Shown here piece by piece: positions 10,147 through 20,961 of a DNA stretch of 64,000 nucleotides; positions within the stretch are counted from its first letter, which is position 1, and the number at the start of each line of letters is the position of its first letter. This DNA is from Tritrichomonas musculus (taxonomy: Eukaryota; Parabasalia; Tritrichomonadida; Tritrichomonadidae): contig JAPFFF010000004.1 in the NCBI GenBank assembly GCA_039105265.1, forward strand, positions 558,001 to 622,000. The letters are read 5' to 3'. The position numbers and the translations under genes were made by a program. The notes under the pieces were generated by a model. The model made no database searches, was not told the DNA's origin, and worked only from the letters and a program-made list of their open reading frames with translations.

Positions 10147-10871
10147 TAATTCTTTTTTTTTAAAAAAATGAAATTCAATGATCGGTTGATTTTTTAAGAA
10201 AGATTTGATCGTTCATCAATTCAATTTTATTTTTTAAATCAATTCGTTAGTGATTTAAATCATTTTCGATAGAGATTATGAATCATATTCATGTCTTGAT
10301 TTTTTATATTCATATATCTTCTAGCTAATTACAATCTAATGTTTCATTTAAATAAAAAATAATATCACAAATACCTTTCATTTCTATCATACTCTTTAAA
10401 TACCTATATTTTCATTTTGGATTCTTAAAAAAATATATTTTTTGTATGCTATAATGTTGTTTCCAATCAAGAAATACAAAATATTTCATTTTATACAAAA
10501 GTATGTAATTTATATGCATAGTATGGTATTTCTATTTTTAATTAAACTTTTGGGTATAGCATGCATCTAACTATATTGTTTCTTATCATTTCATTTTAAT
10601 TGTTTCAAACTCCATATTGAATTTTGAAATTTCGGTTAACTGAAAAAGTTTCTGAAAATCAAGAACTATATCTTTTTAAAAATCCAATGTAATGCGTTTA
10701 CAATATATAAATTAAATATGAAGTAATGAATTGTATCAAAACTTTTAACTAAAATTTAAAATAATATTACAGTCTGAGCTTTTCAAATACGGATATTTGA
10801 CCATATATTGACCTTTAAAAATGCTAAAAAGACTGTATTCCACAAAGTTCTAAAAAACTTAGAAATTATAT
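10147..10871. other. intergenic spacer
   Basis: About 725 A+T-rich bases between two genes on the minus strand. It holds the upstream region of the 9520-10146 Rab and the 3' region of the next gene. I see no ORF, RNA gene or repeat. Confidence 0.5.
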
Positions 10872-13800
10872 TTATTTGTATTTTGGTGGATAGAAATGCT
10901 TACCGATAAATCTAGATTTAATGTTATGAACCCAGTCCTTTACCTTTTGTCTTTTATCATTTGTCTGTGATGATATGATAATAAATGCACACATCACAGT
11001 TAAAAATTCTGGATCATTTTCATTTGCATTATAAATTGTGGTTGAAGAATAATTAGTATTTACAAAATCTACCAATTTTTCCGCATCATCACTGATATGT
11101 TTGAACATGAAATCTGAATGAGGAGTGTAGTTTTCAAGTTTTTCATCACGAGCAAATGACTGTTCAATTGCAGTTTCATTAATATATTGGAAAACTTCTC
11201 TGTAAATTCCTTGAATGAAGTTTAAAATAGGAATTAATCTTTTATTTTTAATTGGTTCGTCATTAGAAGGGTGCATAACCAACAAATTCATCATTCCTGA
11301 GTCAAGGCCGAACAAGAAAGAAACAATCATAGTTTTATAATATCTCATACAAGTTGTAGCATTGATATCGTCAACTCTTTCTTTAATATACAATAGAATT
11401 TTGTCAAAAATTGAAGCATAAATAGGTGATCCAGTTTTGAAAAATTCAGGATTCAATATGAATTGTGAAGCTTTCTTAACAAGAACTTGTTTCATTGTTG
11501 AATTTTTCACCCACAAGTGTGGTGAAATTGTATCGGTAACAAGATGACTTGTTAATCTTGAAAATAGTGTTGGAATTGAATTTGATATGCCAGTTAATTT
11601 CGGTACTGGATCCATGACTTGTGGTGGCAAATCTATTGAAGGCGAAGAAGCAAAAAGAGTGCTTGAATTAAAGCTTGAACTTTCTGCACTTAAAGGAATT
11701 TCCGTTTCATTATTATCATTACCAGGAAAGAATGATGGAAACAACTTTTTAACGTACAACAAGAAGTTATTCCACATTTGTCTTAAATTAACGAAATCAT
11801 TAATTATAACAAAAATTTTTCTAGGTGTAATTATAGTTTTTTCATTTTCTTGATTTTCACTTTGTTTTCTGGCACTTTTTTGCTCGGCCTCAAGGTCACT
11901 AATGTAATGCCAAATTGCTTCAACTTTTGCTTCTCGAATTACTTTAATTGGGAAATAAGATAGCATTTTCATAGTTAATGTATCAGTGTAATTTCGCATG
12001 CACGAGCCACAGAGACTTAAAAACGTCATTACAAACATTTCAATATTAGGGTCATCCCAATGAAGTGACCCTATGAAATTGAATGACTGTCTAAAAACTT
12101 CCATTAAATCTCTCGGTGATGAAGAAGTTTTGAACTTCTTATCTTCAATTTCAAAAGTGTCATATTTAACAGCATTTGTTGTCCAAATAATCATTTGTTC
12201 TCCAATCTTGCTGATCCAATCAAGAATGACATCGAAGAACAATTTGAAAGGACTATATTTATCACTTATAGTTTCCACTTTTTTAGTCCTTCTAGTAATG
12301 ATTGTGCCATTATCATCAATATCATCTTCAATGTCATCTTCAGCTTGATTTTTATGGTTTGTGATTTCTTCTCCTTTGTCTTCTTCTTCTTCTTCAATTT
12401 GAACATTCTCACTGAAAAATGAGTAGAGCTCTCTATATGAGAAAATAATTTTGAATACAGATTGATCAATGCAATCACTTTTGTTCTGCTTGGTCATGTA
12501 CATCTTGATAAGTGCAAGTGTAAATTGGCATAATTCACCTTTAATCGACTCCCATTGATTGATGAAATTAGGCAAGGACGAATCTTCATAAAATTTGCTC
12601 AATTGCTTTGTTCTCTTATTCAATATATCAAGAGTCTCTGAAATAGCTTCTATTGAAAAAGTTATTTTCGACAAATCCAAATCATTAAAATTATCATTAT
12701 TAATATTATTAACAATTTCAACTTCAATTTTATTTACATCTTCATTTTCATCTTCTTTTTTGTTTTTGGTTTCTTCTTCTTCTTTGTTTTCATCATTCAA
12801 AATATTTTTAATATCATATTTTTTGGTATCTACATATTTCATTAGATTTTCAACTTCAGGAAGAACTTTGGATGTTTTTTCTTTTTCATCAACTTTTGTT
12901 GGTTTCAAATAGCCGGTTACTGATCGAATGATGTTTTTATGAGACGTTTCAACAAGTGTTTCAACATAAGAGTCAATTTTGTCATCAGGAATGACGAACG
13001 ATAAGAGCATGAAAAGTGGCAATAACGCATGTCTCTGATAGAGGGCTGGCTTAGAAAGATGCTGAATCATGAACATTGGAACATTTTTCTCAAGAACTTT
13101 AATGATATAATTATAAAGTTCTTCTTCTTCATCATTTAAGAATTTGCTTCCAATTTTCTTCTCGTTATTCATTATGCAAACATGGGCACTTAAGAACATT
13201 GCAGTGAATGCATTCAAATAGCATTCAGCATGACACCAGGCATTCAAAAGATTCTTTGAAATATGAAGAAAAATGGTTGATGCTGGAATTGAATATCGTG
13301 TTGAAAATTCAATCAAGCCAACATAATATTCTTGTGGTGGATAAATGGACATTAAAATGGATGTGGAACCGGTTGATGTCATTCGATATGGTTTCCCCAT
13401 TATCCATTCATTAACAAGATTCCCAATATAAAAATCAAGAAATTGCTGAAGTTGCAAATTGTCAGAATAACGATTTTGAAAATAGAGGTTATTCTGAAAA
13501 AGATCTGGTACATTCTCACCTTGAAGATCGTAATATTTGCTTTGTAGTGAAATTGAACCACATCGTGTCGATAACGCTTTTTCTTTCCTCTTGAATTCAA
13601 CAACAAAAGGTTGTTCATCGCTATCGCTGTGAATAACATTTAATTCAAAATCACTTTCAGATTTGGATTTTGCACTTTTTGTCTTTTGATTACCAGCCTG
13701 TGGTTTTCGTGATGATGGATTTAATGGAAAAGTGAATGAGGCAAGTGTACCAATACCTTCAGGAGGAACTTTTTTCCTATTAGTATCAGTGAATTTCTCT

Positions 13801-15017
13801 TTTACATAAAGTAAAGAAATCTCAATTTTATCATCAGCTTTCGTGAAAGCTGGAAAAACAGCTTCAATATAAGGGTTTTCAAGAGAAAAATGAACATCAT
13901 TTGAACTTTTCCTTTTGTTTTTATCTTTGTCTTTTTTCTTGTCATTTTCTGAGCTACGTGGTTGATCGTTGCTATTCGGCGAATCTCCTCCATTTATTTC
14001 AAAAGTTTGTTTAATTTTTTGATATGTTATTTCTATAAAAGAAGCATTTGACAGTCGAGTCCCTTTGAATTTTTTCTCCCAATTTACTATTATTTTTAAC
14101 ACATAGCAACCATTGGCAAGAGTTCCTTTCGTTAGGATATTACCTGTTTTTTCAATAAGGACATTGGTTTTGGCTTTGGCTTGCTCTATTATTTCGCCTT
14201 TTCCTTGATCAAATGGATAAAAAATATGATCCTTATCTTGTTTGAGATAACTTTCATAATAAACTAATTTTATTATTTGATGAAGTAAAGTATTTCCACT
14301 TTCATTTTCACTTATGAGTTGTGATGCAGTTGCTTTACTGGCACCTGATGATTCTAAAAGGCATTTTAATGATTCTTTTATTGATTCTTTGCTTATTCGA
14401 TTATTATGAATGATTGATCGAACAAAGCATTCTTGAAAAAGTGGTTTAAACATGCTTAAATTTGTTCCTTGTATTTTTTTAGCAATCTTCAAAATCTCGA
14501 TATTTAATTTGGAAATATTTTCTGTTAAAGATAAATTTTTTGTATGGAGAAGAACATATCTGATTATATCTGATAAAGCATCTTGTGCATCATTCATGTT
14601 TAACGGAATTGTCGAAAACGAATCAAATAACTCTTGAGCAAATAAAAAATATGAAAGCGGGTCTAATTTCTCGGATAAAATTTCATTATAATTTTTAGGA
14701 GGATTTGAATTGTCAAATCTCGAGAAGTATTCAAAAAGATAAAGGTAATCTGGATTAATGGATATAGTTGATTCGATCAAATCTCTTCCAAAAGCAGAAA
14801 GAGTTCCTGTTGATGGATTAACTATATAATTAATCAATGGAGTAGTTTCATCACTGATTAAGATTTTCAACTGATTATTAGGTAAAAAAATCTTAGTTGG
14901 AACAAATCTAGAAACTCCTTCTCTTAATGCATTAACTTCTGTTGTTGATGTTGTAAGCTCTGAAAAATTGCAACAAGCATTTGATAGTTTAATTAAGTCT
15001 GAAAATTGATCTATCAT
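10872..15017 (-). CDS. large hypothetical protein, 1381 residues
   Basis: A single uninterrupted frame from an ATG with no domain I can name. Most of the chain has the even hydrophobic pattern of long helical repeats, from about residues 1-290 and again from about 480 to the end. About residues 290-480 are richer in beta strands and loops (VLKIIVNWEKKFKGTRLS, ISLLYVKEKFTDTNRKKVPP, IGTLASFTFPL), which could be a C2-like module interrupted by a Lys/Ser/Asp-rich insert. Two strongly acidic, Lys/Glu/Asn-rich linkers lie near residues 735-770 and 870-905. The shape (C2-like module plus long helical solenoid) recalls membrane-traffic or Rho-exchange scaffolds such as DOCK, but I see no decisive motif and leave it unassigned. 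The upstream gap to the divergent DHHC gene is only 93 bases. Confidence 0.75.
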   Translation of the reverse strand: MIDQFSDLIKLSNACCNFSELTTSTTEVNALREGVSRFVPTKIFLPNNQLKILISDETTPLINYIVNPSTGTLSAFGRDLIESTISINPDYLYLFEYFSRFDNSNPPKNYNEILSEKLDPLSYFLFAQELFDSFSTIPLNMNDAQDALSDIIRYVLLHTKNLSLTENISKLNIEILKIAKKIQGTNLSMFKPLFQECFVRSIIHNNRISKESIKESLKCLLESSGASKATASQLISENESGNTLLHQIIKLVYYESYLKQDKDHIFYPFDQGKGEIIEQAKAKTNVLIEKTGNILTKGTLANGCYVLKIIVNWEKKFKGTRLSNASFIEITYQKIKQTFEINGGDSPNSNDQPRSSENDKKKDKDKNKRKSSNDVHFSLENPYIEAVFPAFTKADDKIEISLLYVKEKFTDTNRKKVPPEGIGTLASFTFPLNPSSRKPQAGNQKTKSAKSKSESDFELNVIHSDSDEQPFVVEFKRKEKALSTRCGSISLQSKYYDLQGENVPDLFQNNLYFQNRYSDNLQLQQFLDFYIGNLVNEWIMGKPYRMTSTGSTSILMSIYPPQEYYVGLIEFSTRYSIPASTIFLHISKNLLNAWCHAECYLNAFTAMFLSAHVCIMNNEKKIGSKFLNDEEEELYNYIIKVLEKNVPMFMIQHLSKPALYQRHALLPLFMLLSFVIPDDKIDSYVETLVETSHKNIIRSVTGYLKPTKVDEKEKTSKVLPEVENLMKYVDTKKYDIKNILNDENKEEEETKNKKEDENEDVNKIEVEIVNNINNDNFNDLDLSKITFSIEAISETLDILNKRTKQLSKFYEDSSLPNFINQWESIKGELCQFTLALIKMYMTKQNKSDCIDQSVFKIIFSYRELYSFFSENVQIEEEEEDKGEEITNHKNQAEDDIEDDIDDNGTIITRRTKKVETISDKYSPFKLFFDVILDWISKIGEQMIIWTTNAVKYDTFEIEDKKFKTSSSPRDLMEVFRQSFNFIGSLHWDDPNIEMFVMTFLSLCGSCMRNYTDTLTMKMLSYFPIKVIREAKVEAIWHYISDLEAEQKSARKQSENQENEKTIITPRKIFVIINDFVNLRQMWNNFLLYVKKLFPSFFPGNDNNETEIPLSAESSSFNSSTLFASSPSIDLPPQVMDPVPKLTGISNSIPTLFSRLTSHLVTDTISPHLWVKNSTMKQVLVKKASQFILNPEFFKTGSPIYASIFDKILLYIKERVDDINATTCMRYYKTMIVSFLFGLDSGMMNLLVMHPSNDEPIKNKRLIPILNFIQGIYREVFQYINETAIEQSFARDEKLENYTPHSDFMFKHISDDAEKLVDFVNTNYSSTTIYNANENDPEFLTVMCAFIIISSQTNDKRQKVKDWVHNIKSRFIGKHFYPPKYK

Positions 15018-15110
15018 AAAATTTTAATTCAAAGTTCTTTGAAAATTTCTGATAGTCTATAAAAAATATTCAAAATAAATTTGGTTATTTTGTGCATCAT
15101 CTGTTTCTAA
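15018..15110. promoter_or_regulatory. compact divergent promoter region
   Basis: Only 93 bases separate the starts of the 1381-residue gene (minus) and the DHHC gene (plus), so both promoters must lie here. An initiator-like CATCATCTG lies about 15 bases before the DHHC ATG. The interval is otherwise A+T-rich. Confidence 0.4.
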
Positions 15111-16049
15111 ATGAGTGATGATGATGATTGGTACGATATCGCAGACCCTAAAACAAAAAATTTAAGACCTTTCATGGTTTGGATCCATGTGATTGTTCTA
15201 GCTTTAATGCCATTTACTCAATCAAAGTTTTGGTTATCTTTTTACGATGACACTCCATTAAGATATTATTGGATAATATTTACGTTTGGCGTTTCTTTTT
15301 CTGCATATAGATATTGTGTTCATAATCCAGGTTGGGTTAAACCGTCTGATAATCCAGAAAGCTCAAACGAAGGATTTGATCCTGATGAAAATAATAAATC
15401 ACATTTTTTTTATTGCAATCATTGCAAACAATATATTCCATTACGAGCTAGTCATTGTAGACATTGTCAACGATGCGTTATGAGACGTGATCATCATTGC
15501 CCTTTTACTGGACAATGTGTTGGAAGAGATAATCACTTATCGTTTGTAGTATGGTGCTATTTGGAAATTCTGCTAATATGTCCTGCCACTTATGATACAC
15601 TTATCGCCCTTTTTCATTATTCAGATTTTACACAGCATATTCAAAATTATTATTCTCATGAAGCTTTAACTCCTCCTTCTTCAAAAATTGAGTTTTTCAT
15701 ATCTTATATAATAACATTCAAGGCTAATTTATTTTCCCTCCCATTTATGTTTTTTGATTCATTTCAAGTCGTTCTTTTAGCTATAATGCATACATTAATG
15801 GCTTTTAATAATATTACTACATGGGAATTGCAGAGACGAAACACAATTTCATACTTTACATCGTACCCACTAACAACTAACCCATTTAACAAAGGACCAA
15901 TAAAGAACTTTCTCGAATTTTTAAAGATGCAAGAAGAAAAAACAAAATGGAATCATCCAACTCCACCAGATTTAAATGATTTCCTTGATGAGTACAGAAT
16001 GTTTGGTGTTAGAATTATGAGCTCTTTAGTTAGTATGTTTTTCTATTAA
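15111..16049 (+). CDS. DHHC-type protein S-palmitoyltransferase
   Basis: 312 residues. The zinc-binding cysteine-rich domain is complete: FYCNHCKQYIPLRASHCRHC, then CVMRRDHHCPFTGQCVGRDNH with the catalytic DHHC cysteine. Hydrophobic segments around residues 25-45 and 50-68, and two after the DHHC domain (near 140-165 and 200-232), fit the usual four-pass topology with the active site facing the cytosol. A TNPFNKG motif near 260 matches the conserved NP[FY]..G element after the last membrane span. The enzyme transfers palmitate from acyl-CoA to cysteines on membrane-associated proteins. Which membrane it occupies cannot be read from the sequence. Confidence 0.95.
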   Translation: MSDDDDWYDIADPKTKNLRPFMVWIHVIVLALMPFTQSKFWLSFYDDTPLRYYWIIFTFGVSFSAYRYCVHNPGWVKPSDNPESSNEGFDPDENNKSHFFYCNHCKQYIPLRASHCRHCQRCVMRRDHHCPFTGQCVGRDNHLSFVVWCYLEILLICPATYDTLIALFHYSDFTQHIQNYYSHEALTPPSSKIEFFISYIITFKANLFSLPFMFFDSFQVVLLAIMHTLMAFNNITTWELQRRNTISYFTSYPLTTNPFNKGPIKNFLEFLKMQEEKTKWNHPTPPDLNDFLDEYRMFGVRIMSSLVSMFFY

Positions 16050-16340
16050 TGCAGAAAGAATATATGATGCTAATCTATTTATATTTGTGTCTATTTTAAT
16101 AAATGCTCTTTCTCTTTCATCATCATTAAATAATCCTAATTATTTTTTAAATGCAAGCCGATTTGAATTAAATTTGGTAGAAATGCTTATTATATAATAT
16201 GTTAATTATTCTCTTGAATTTTGTTTATCTTATTGTATTAACATATTATAATGAAACTCATTTTTTGTGTGATTAGACATTTCATACCCTCCTCTGTATT
16301 TAATTTCCCACTTCATATTTTTAGTCATTTTTTGGACAAT
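16050..16340. other. 3' spacer after the DHHC gene
   Basis: About 290 A+T-rich bases with no gene. It leads into the inverted-repeat unit that starts near 16341. Confidence 0.4.
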
Positions 16341-16740
16341 CGTTTTTTTCTACACCGCTTTTTGAATGGTTTTTCTATCCATGTCTAACTTTGGTTAATT
16401 TTCTCAACAGAGAAAGTCAAATTTCACCTTTAGATGGCTTCTCGCAGCCCCGTTGTAATTAACCAAAAAATCGTAAATCAAAATTTTACCTTAAAATAAT
16501 AACTATTTGCTTTTTTTGATTTAAATTTTTTTATTTTTACATGATTTTTCAGGAATATACGCACCAGTGATCACAACGGGGATGCGAGAAGCCGAATCGG
16601 GTTCCTTGAATTGCTGGATGAATCTGGAAGCTATTTGAACAATATAACTATGAATTATTTAGTAAAAATTGAATTAAAAAGTATAAAAAAGTATTCAAAA
16701 AGTTAAAAAGTTTTCAAAAAGTGGTGTAGAAAAACACTAT
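16341..16740. mobile_element. MITE-like unit with nested inverted repeats
   Basis: The outer arms TTTTTCTACACCGCTTTTTG (ending near 16364) and the complement of CAAAAAGTGGTGTAGAAAAA (about 16715-16734) pair over about 22 bases with one mismatch. Inside them, GGCTTCTCGCAGCCCCGTTG at 16436-16455 pairs with CAACGGGGATGCGAGAAGCC at 16574-16593, also with one mismatch. The G+C-rich inner arms stand out sharply in this A+T-rich region. No coding frame lies within. The size of about 400 bases fits a non-autonomous DNA transposon. I could not identify a clean target duplication. Confidence 0.6.
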
Positions 16741-16973
16741 TCCCCTCATTTTTAAGAGTCTAAATTTTCGCAATGGATTATTTAACAGTACATTTATGAT
16801 AAAAAGTCCATGAAAAGTGCATTTGTCCCGGACTTTTGACAAGTCAATAATATAATTTTTATGACAAATATGCACTTATTGGACTTTTATTCCAATGTGT
16901 TATAAAATTTGAGGAGTAATAATTTAAACTTGTAATGAATTGCTTCGTTAACTGTGCATTTTGCGCCATTAGT
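16741..16973. other. A+T-rich spacer
   Basis: No gene seen. A weak internal inverted similarity around AAAAGTCCATGAAAAGTGC and GACTTTTGACAAG (about 16800-16845) is present but too short to call. Confidence 0.3.
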
Positions 16974-17283
16974 TTATCTTTTATTATTTCTTTGACAGAT
17001 TTTGGGTAGAATATTTCTTATTTCTTCTTCAATCTCTTTCATAGCGATTGACTTTGTTCTTCTTCTCCTTTAGGAAATTACTATCTTGTGCAAAATTTTT
17101 GATCATTAATTTCTCTGATTTTGTTAAATGCTGCTCATTTGTGGATGTTGATGATTGGACAGCTGGTATTGGTAGTTTTTTTTTGAAACAAGAAGAATGT
17201 CTGGTTAAATTTGCTATTTCTCTGTTATCTTAAATATAGAATTATCATTGTCTTGTTGAATTCGGTCACTTAACTCCTTTTTA
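16974..17283 (-). pseudogene. degenerate coding fragment, unidentified
   Basis: On the minus strand, coding-like segments follow each other in changing frames: KKELSDRIQQDNDNSIF, then HSSCFKKKLPIPAVQSSTST to NFLKEKKNKVNRYERD, then EEEIRNILPKICQRN. The amino-acid mix is normal, unlike the Lys/Asn/Phe/Ile noise of nearby frames, so this looks like a gene broken by at least two frameshifts. I do not recognise the protein. It may share an origin with the plus-strand fragment starting near 17318. Confidence 0.35.
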
Positions 17284-17317
17284 TTAGATTGTTTTTTTTA
17301 ATATTAACTATCTATAA

Positions 17318-17803
17318 AATCAAACAACTTCTGTTCGAAACCAGCAAGCTACAGATTATACGGAGAACGCTGGCCAAATTTTGAGGCCAATCAGGTTCCT
17401 GCGCATACTTATTCGATTAATCAATCGAACCCAGCAAGATACTGAAAATACATCGTCACATGCAACAAGTATCGGTCCAAAAACAGGTTTTATAGCAAAT
17501 ACTCAACATGTTATAGATCGACCTTTACTACTGCTAACAAGGAAAAGTCCGAAAAATACGGAGAATGATAATCTAATCCAGAAAGTCACAAAGAATAACA
17601 AGGATTCTAGCATTCTTGAAAACTTTTCATAGCAACCACCGCCAATTAAAAATATAGACACTGTTATATCTTATGACGTCGAAATGTCTGTACAAACCAT
17701 CACTAGATCTCCTGCAAATAATAATAATACTGGGGAGTTGCATTACAGTGATCAATTTTTGCAGAGGTTGGAAACTGATGTTGAATGCGAAAAAAATAAG
17801 TAA
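17318..17803 (+). pseudogene. degenerate coding fragment, unidentified
   Basis: A plus-strand frame of coding character (TSVRNQQATDYTENAGQILR to NNKDSSILENFS) meets a TAG at 17630-17632. It then continues in the same frame as QPPPIKNIDTVISYDVEMSV to FLQRLETDVECEKNK with a TAA at 17801-17803. There is no clear ATG at the left. It is Ser/Thr/Asn/Pro-rich and probably disordered. I cannot assign it. The single internal stop makes it a likely pseudogene or a fragment of a decayed element. Confidence 0.35.
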
Positions 17804-18759
17804 AAAGCATCTAGCATTCATGCATAATAATGAAGATGACCAGCAATTAAGTTAGGCAATCAGTAAAGAGCCGAAAGCAGAAATATAAACGTACTTTTTC
17901 ATTCAATTTTGATTTTGTTTTTTTGAAACCAATAAGAAAAGAAACAAATATTTATTTAAACAAAAAGATTCTACTAATGCCAGGAATAGATAATAAATAA
18001 CTCCCACATATATAAGCATATACTGATTTACTGAAATAAATATGTATTATTTGAAGATTATTTAAAAATACTCTTTCTTTTACTTTTTTGTTTGGCTCAA
18101 ATAAAAATTTTACATTTTTCGAATCGAATGATTGTTTTCGTTTTCGAAAATTCGATGTCGTAATTTTGAGAATTTTGGATTTTAACATCACCGATATTAT
18201 ATATTAGCTTGGGATTTAACGTATTTTGGTTTTCTGAAAATCATACTTAATTTTTCTGAACCTTTTGAATATATTTCTGATACTCATTTTCATTATTTTG
18301 AATTATAATTTGGTAATTTGAGCTCAAAAACTTTCATCGTTTTTTCACTTTTTAAATAAAAAGCTGATTAAACTTTATTGCTTTTTGCTTTTTCAATAGA
18401 CTTTGTTTGATCAAATAATTATTGATTTAGTTTATTAATTTATGGGACATATCAAGTATCAGAGACGTATTTCTTTACTTAGAAAGGAAAATAGAAAATT
18501 GGATAGATTTCTGTGTTTCCACTTATTGTCCAAATTTGATTATAACTTTTTCAAAACAATACCGTTTATAAAAAAAAATTTATTTTGTCAAATGTTAAGC
18601 AAGTGAAATTAACCCAAGACGACGATTAGTTTGAGCTCCTATTCGAAACTTTATAAGCTGAAACATCGAATATAATGAAATGCAGCATGGAGATAGGCCA
18701 ATGAATCTGATGATGATGATATTTTGTTGATACCTGCTACCAGAAATTTTAAAAAAATA
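17804..18759. other. A+T-rich spacer
   Basis: No supported gene. A minus-strand frame at 17952-18191 has a basic first half (SKILKITTSNFRKRKQSF) but opens with GTG and loses coding character, so I did not call it. The stretch borders the transposon relic to its right and may hold its left end. I found no terminal repeat. Confidence 0.3.
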
Positions 18760-18862
18760 TGTGCAGCGCAATGACAAAATTCTACTATATAGGAAATTCC
18801 TTGAAAAAGCGTTGAAGCTTAAATTGCATTTTGACGATCCATTTAATGGACCATTTCCATTG

Positions 18863-19027
18863 TCATATTTCTCATCAATTTCTTTAGGAATTTATAACCT
18901 TTTTAGAAGAAAAATCGAAGATATTTGTATTAACAATGATTGGGATGATGATGAGTTAAATGATATCGCAAATCAGATATCAAGATTGTCATATTTCTCA
19001 TCAATTTCTTTAGGAATTTATAACCTT
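18863..19027 (+). repeat. exact 38-base direct repeat inside the transposon relic
   Basis: The block running from TTGTCATATTTCTCATC to TAGGAATTTATAACCT occurs at about 18863-18901 and again at about 18988-19026, identical over at least 38 bases, 125 bases apart. Both copies read LSYFSSISLGIYNL in the same frame. A run of more than 30 A follows at about 19097-19129. The identity suggests a recent local duplication inside an otherwise decayed sequence. Confidence 0.7.
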
Positions 19028-19095
19028 AAGAATCTTTTTGTAAATAAAAATGAAGTAAAAAATTATTTTTCTTTATTCCTTTTTAGTTTAAAAAT

Positions 19096-19131
<36 letters not shown>

Positions 19132-20451
19132 GGATTTTAATTTTTGGACAAAAACTGGAAGAAAAGAAATCTATCGAAAAATTAAAAAAGCAAATTCGTT
19201 TTTTAACAAAAAGTAAAAACTATTTAAATGATATCATCCATAAATATTTACAAGATTTTAAACTTGACGACGGAATCGATTAAAATAATAGTAAAAAAAA
19301 ACAGGCAAAACGATATAAAACCCCCCAGAGACGCAAATTTTAAAAGACTTATCTGATCATATAGGAATAGCTCCAAATTGCAGAGAATACTCAATGGAAA
19401 CAAAATTGTTTTGTTACACACTTTATTCTATATCCTCTGGTTGCTAAAGAGTTTTAAGAACAGAAATTCCATTTCCATCAGAACAAATCCTTAGGAAAAC
19501 TTTTCCCGAAGATGTTAAACGTGTTCAAAATATGTTAACTAATATCGATATGGTTAACGAAATCTTTAAAGAAAGAGAAAAACATTTTGATATAAATGTA
19601 ATTAAATGCACTTTTTCGGTTGATGCTTTTAGCGTAAATCATTTTTCTAATTCAAAAAATTATTCTTTTAATTTACTTTAATTTTCCTTTTAATACAAAT
19701 TATAGACCTTTTCCTATATATTTGGAAGAAGCAGAAAATGGAAATGCTAATCCAACAACTTTTTCAAATAAGAAATCGATTATAAAACAAACTAAAGAAC
19801 TAAATATGAAATAAAATTAGTTTTTGTCATTTAATTTATTAAATAACGAGTTTTTAAATGACCTTTAAAACATCAATTTAAAGTCTATTTTTTCTTTTTT
19901 TGAATTAAAAAAACAATTTTTTTTAGGAAGTGACTTTTTACATCTTCTCAAAAAATTTAGGTCAAAAGTACTTACTGATTTAGTTATAGTTAATCCAGAT
20001 TCTGTTTTTCCTCCTATAAATAGTTTGGAAATAGAAAATGTTTTAAAACTAGGAGCAGCTTAGACTAAAAAAGGCTGCTTTGCTAAATTAAATGATTGTA
20101 ATCCATTAAATATTTTTACAGTTAACAATTCAATTAAAATTTTTTTCTTTGCACAACCAGGAACTTTTCTCTTTTTTGTTATCATTAGTTTTTGGAATGA
20201 AGGTTGTTTAAATACCAAAATAACATTAAAAACAAGAGAATATTTTTTAGAAACAGTTTTGTTTACTTTTATAAAATTTTACTAATATTTGACAGACAAA
20301 AGTACTATTCTTCCAGAAACAGTTACATAAAAAAGTCGGGAGATAAAAAAATTCTATGGGTTTCTCCTACTAAACTTAGGAGATATATTAATACTTTGTT
20401 TGTGCCTTTGATGGATTCAGTACTCAACCCACAGAAAATTTAATAGGGCTC

Positions 20452-20961
20452 ATGAGAATGTTGAGCGACGATGACAATTCATTCAATATAATTATTCACA
20501 ATTTAAGTTGTTATGAATACGTAAACAGGGTTTCACCTCACATTTTTTGCAAGCCTCATCCAAAACGGCTCAATTTGGGCGGTTGTGTTCTGAAAGAGGG
20601 AACTGTTAATTTAAACTTTGAGCAGACTTCTTTTGAGTTAAGCGAAATATTATATGAATTTATGAAAGGTAAATATAATGTTCAGACCATTCAAAATTTG
20701 ATTCAAAGGCTAAATGATTTCACCATTAAAGCACCTTATCGTACCAAAAATTCTCACAACATAACAAATGGGAGAAAAATATTGACTAGGCTGGTTTCAA
20801 TCTCGCAATATAATCAAGCCAATAAAAACAAAAATTGGTCAAGTGAGCAAATTCACTTTATTAACCAGAGTTTGCTATTACACAAAAATTTGTTTACAAA
20901 AGAAAATTTCAATGCTCTACATAATGCACAGATATACAGTTCAAATATATTGTACAAATAA
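20452..20961 (+). pseudogene. longest surviving open segment of the transposon relic (C-terminal part)
   Basis: A 169-residue open frame beginning MRMLSDDD. The same frame continues upstream as FDGFSTQPTENLIG, so the ATG is internal to a longer ancestral protein and not a real start. The segment keeps GGCVLKEG and the hydrophobic spacing of a folded domain, then KNWSSEQIHFINQSLLLH, which may be the start of a DNA-binding helix set. The frame is lost on both sides. It should not be annotated as a gene in its own right. Confidence 0.5.

Noticed and set aside
12195-12912. Plus-strand frames rich in Ser/Phe/Leu inside the 1381-residue gene
   Set aside because: They are complements of acidic Asp/Glu/Asn linkers.
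17952-18191. 79-codon minus-strand frame with a basic first half
   Set aside because: It begins with GTG and its second half is low-complexity hydrophobic. No initiator or match, so left as spacer.
18761-19132. 123-codon frame ending in a poly-Lys run
   Set aside because: Opens with GTG, contains the 38-base duplication and ends by reading through poly-A. Treated as part of the transposon relic.
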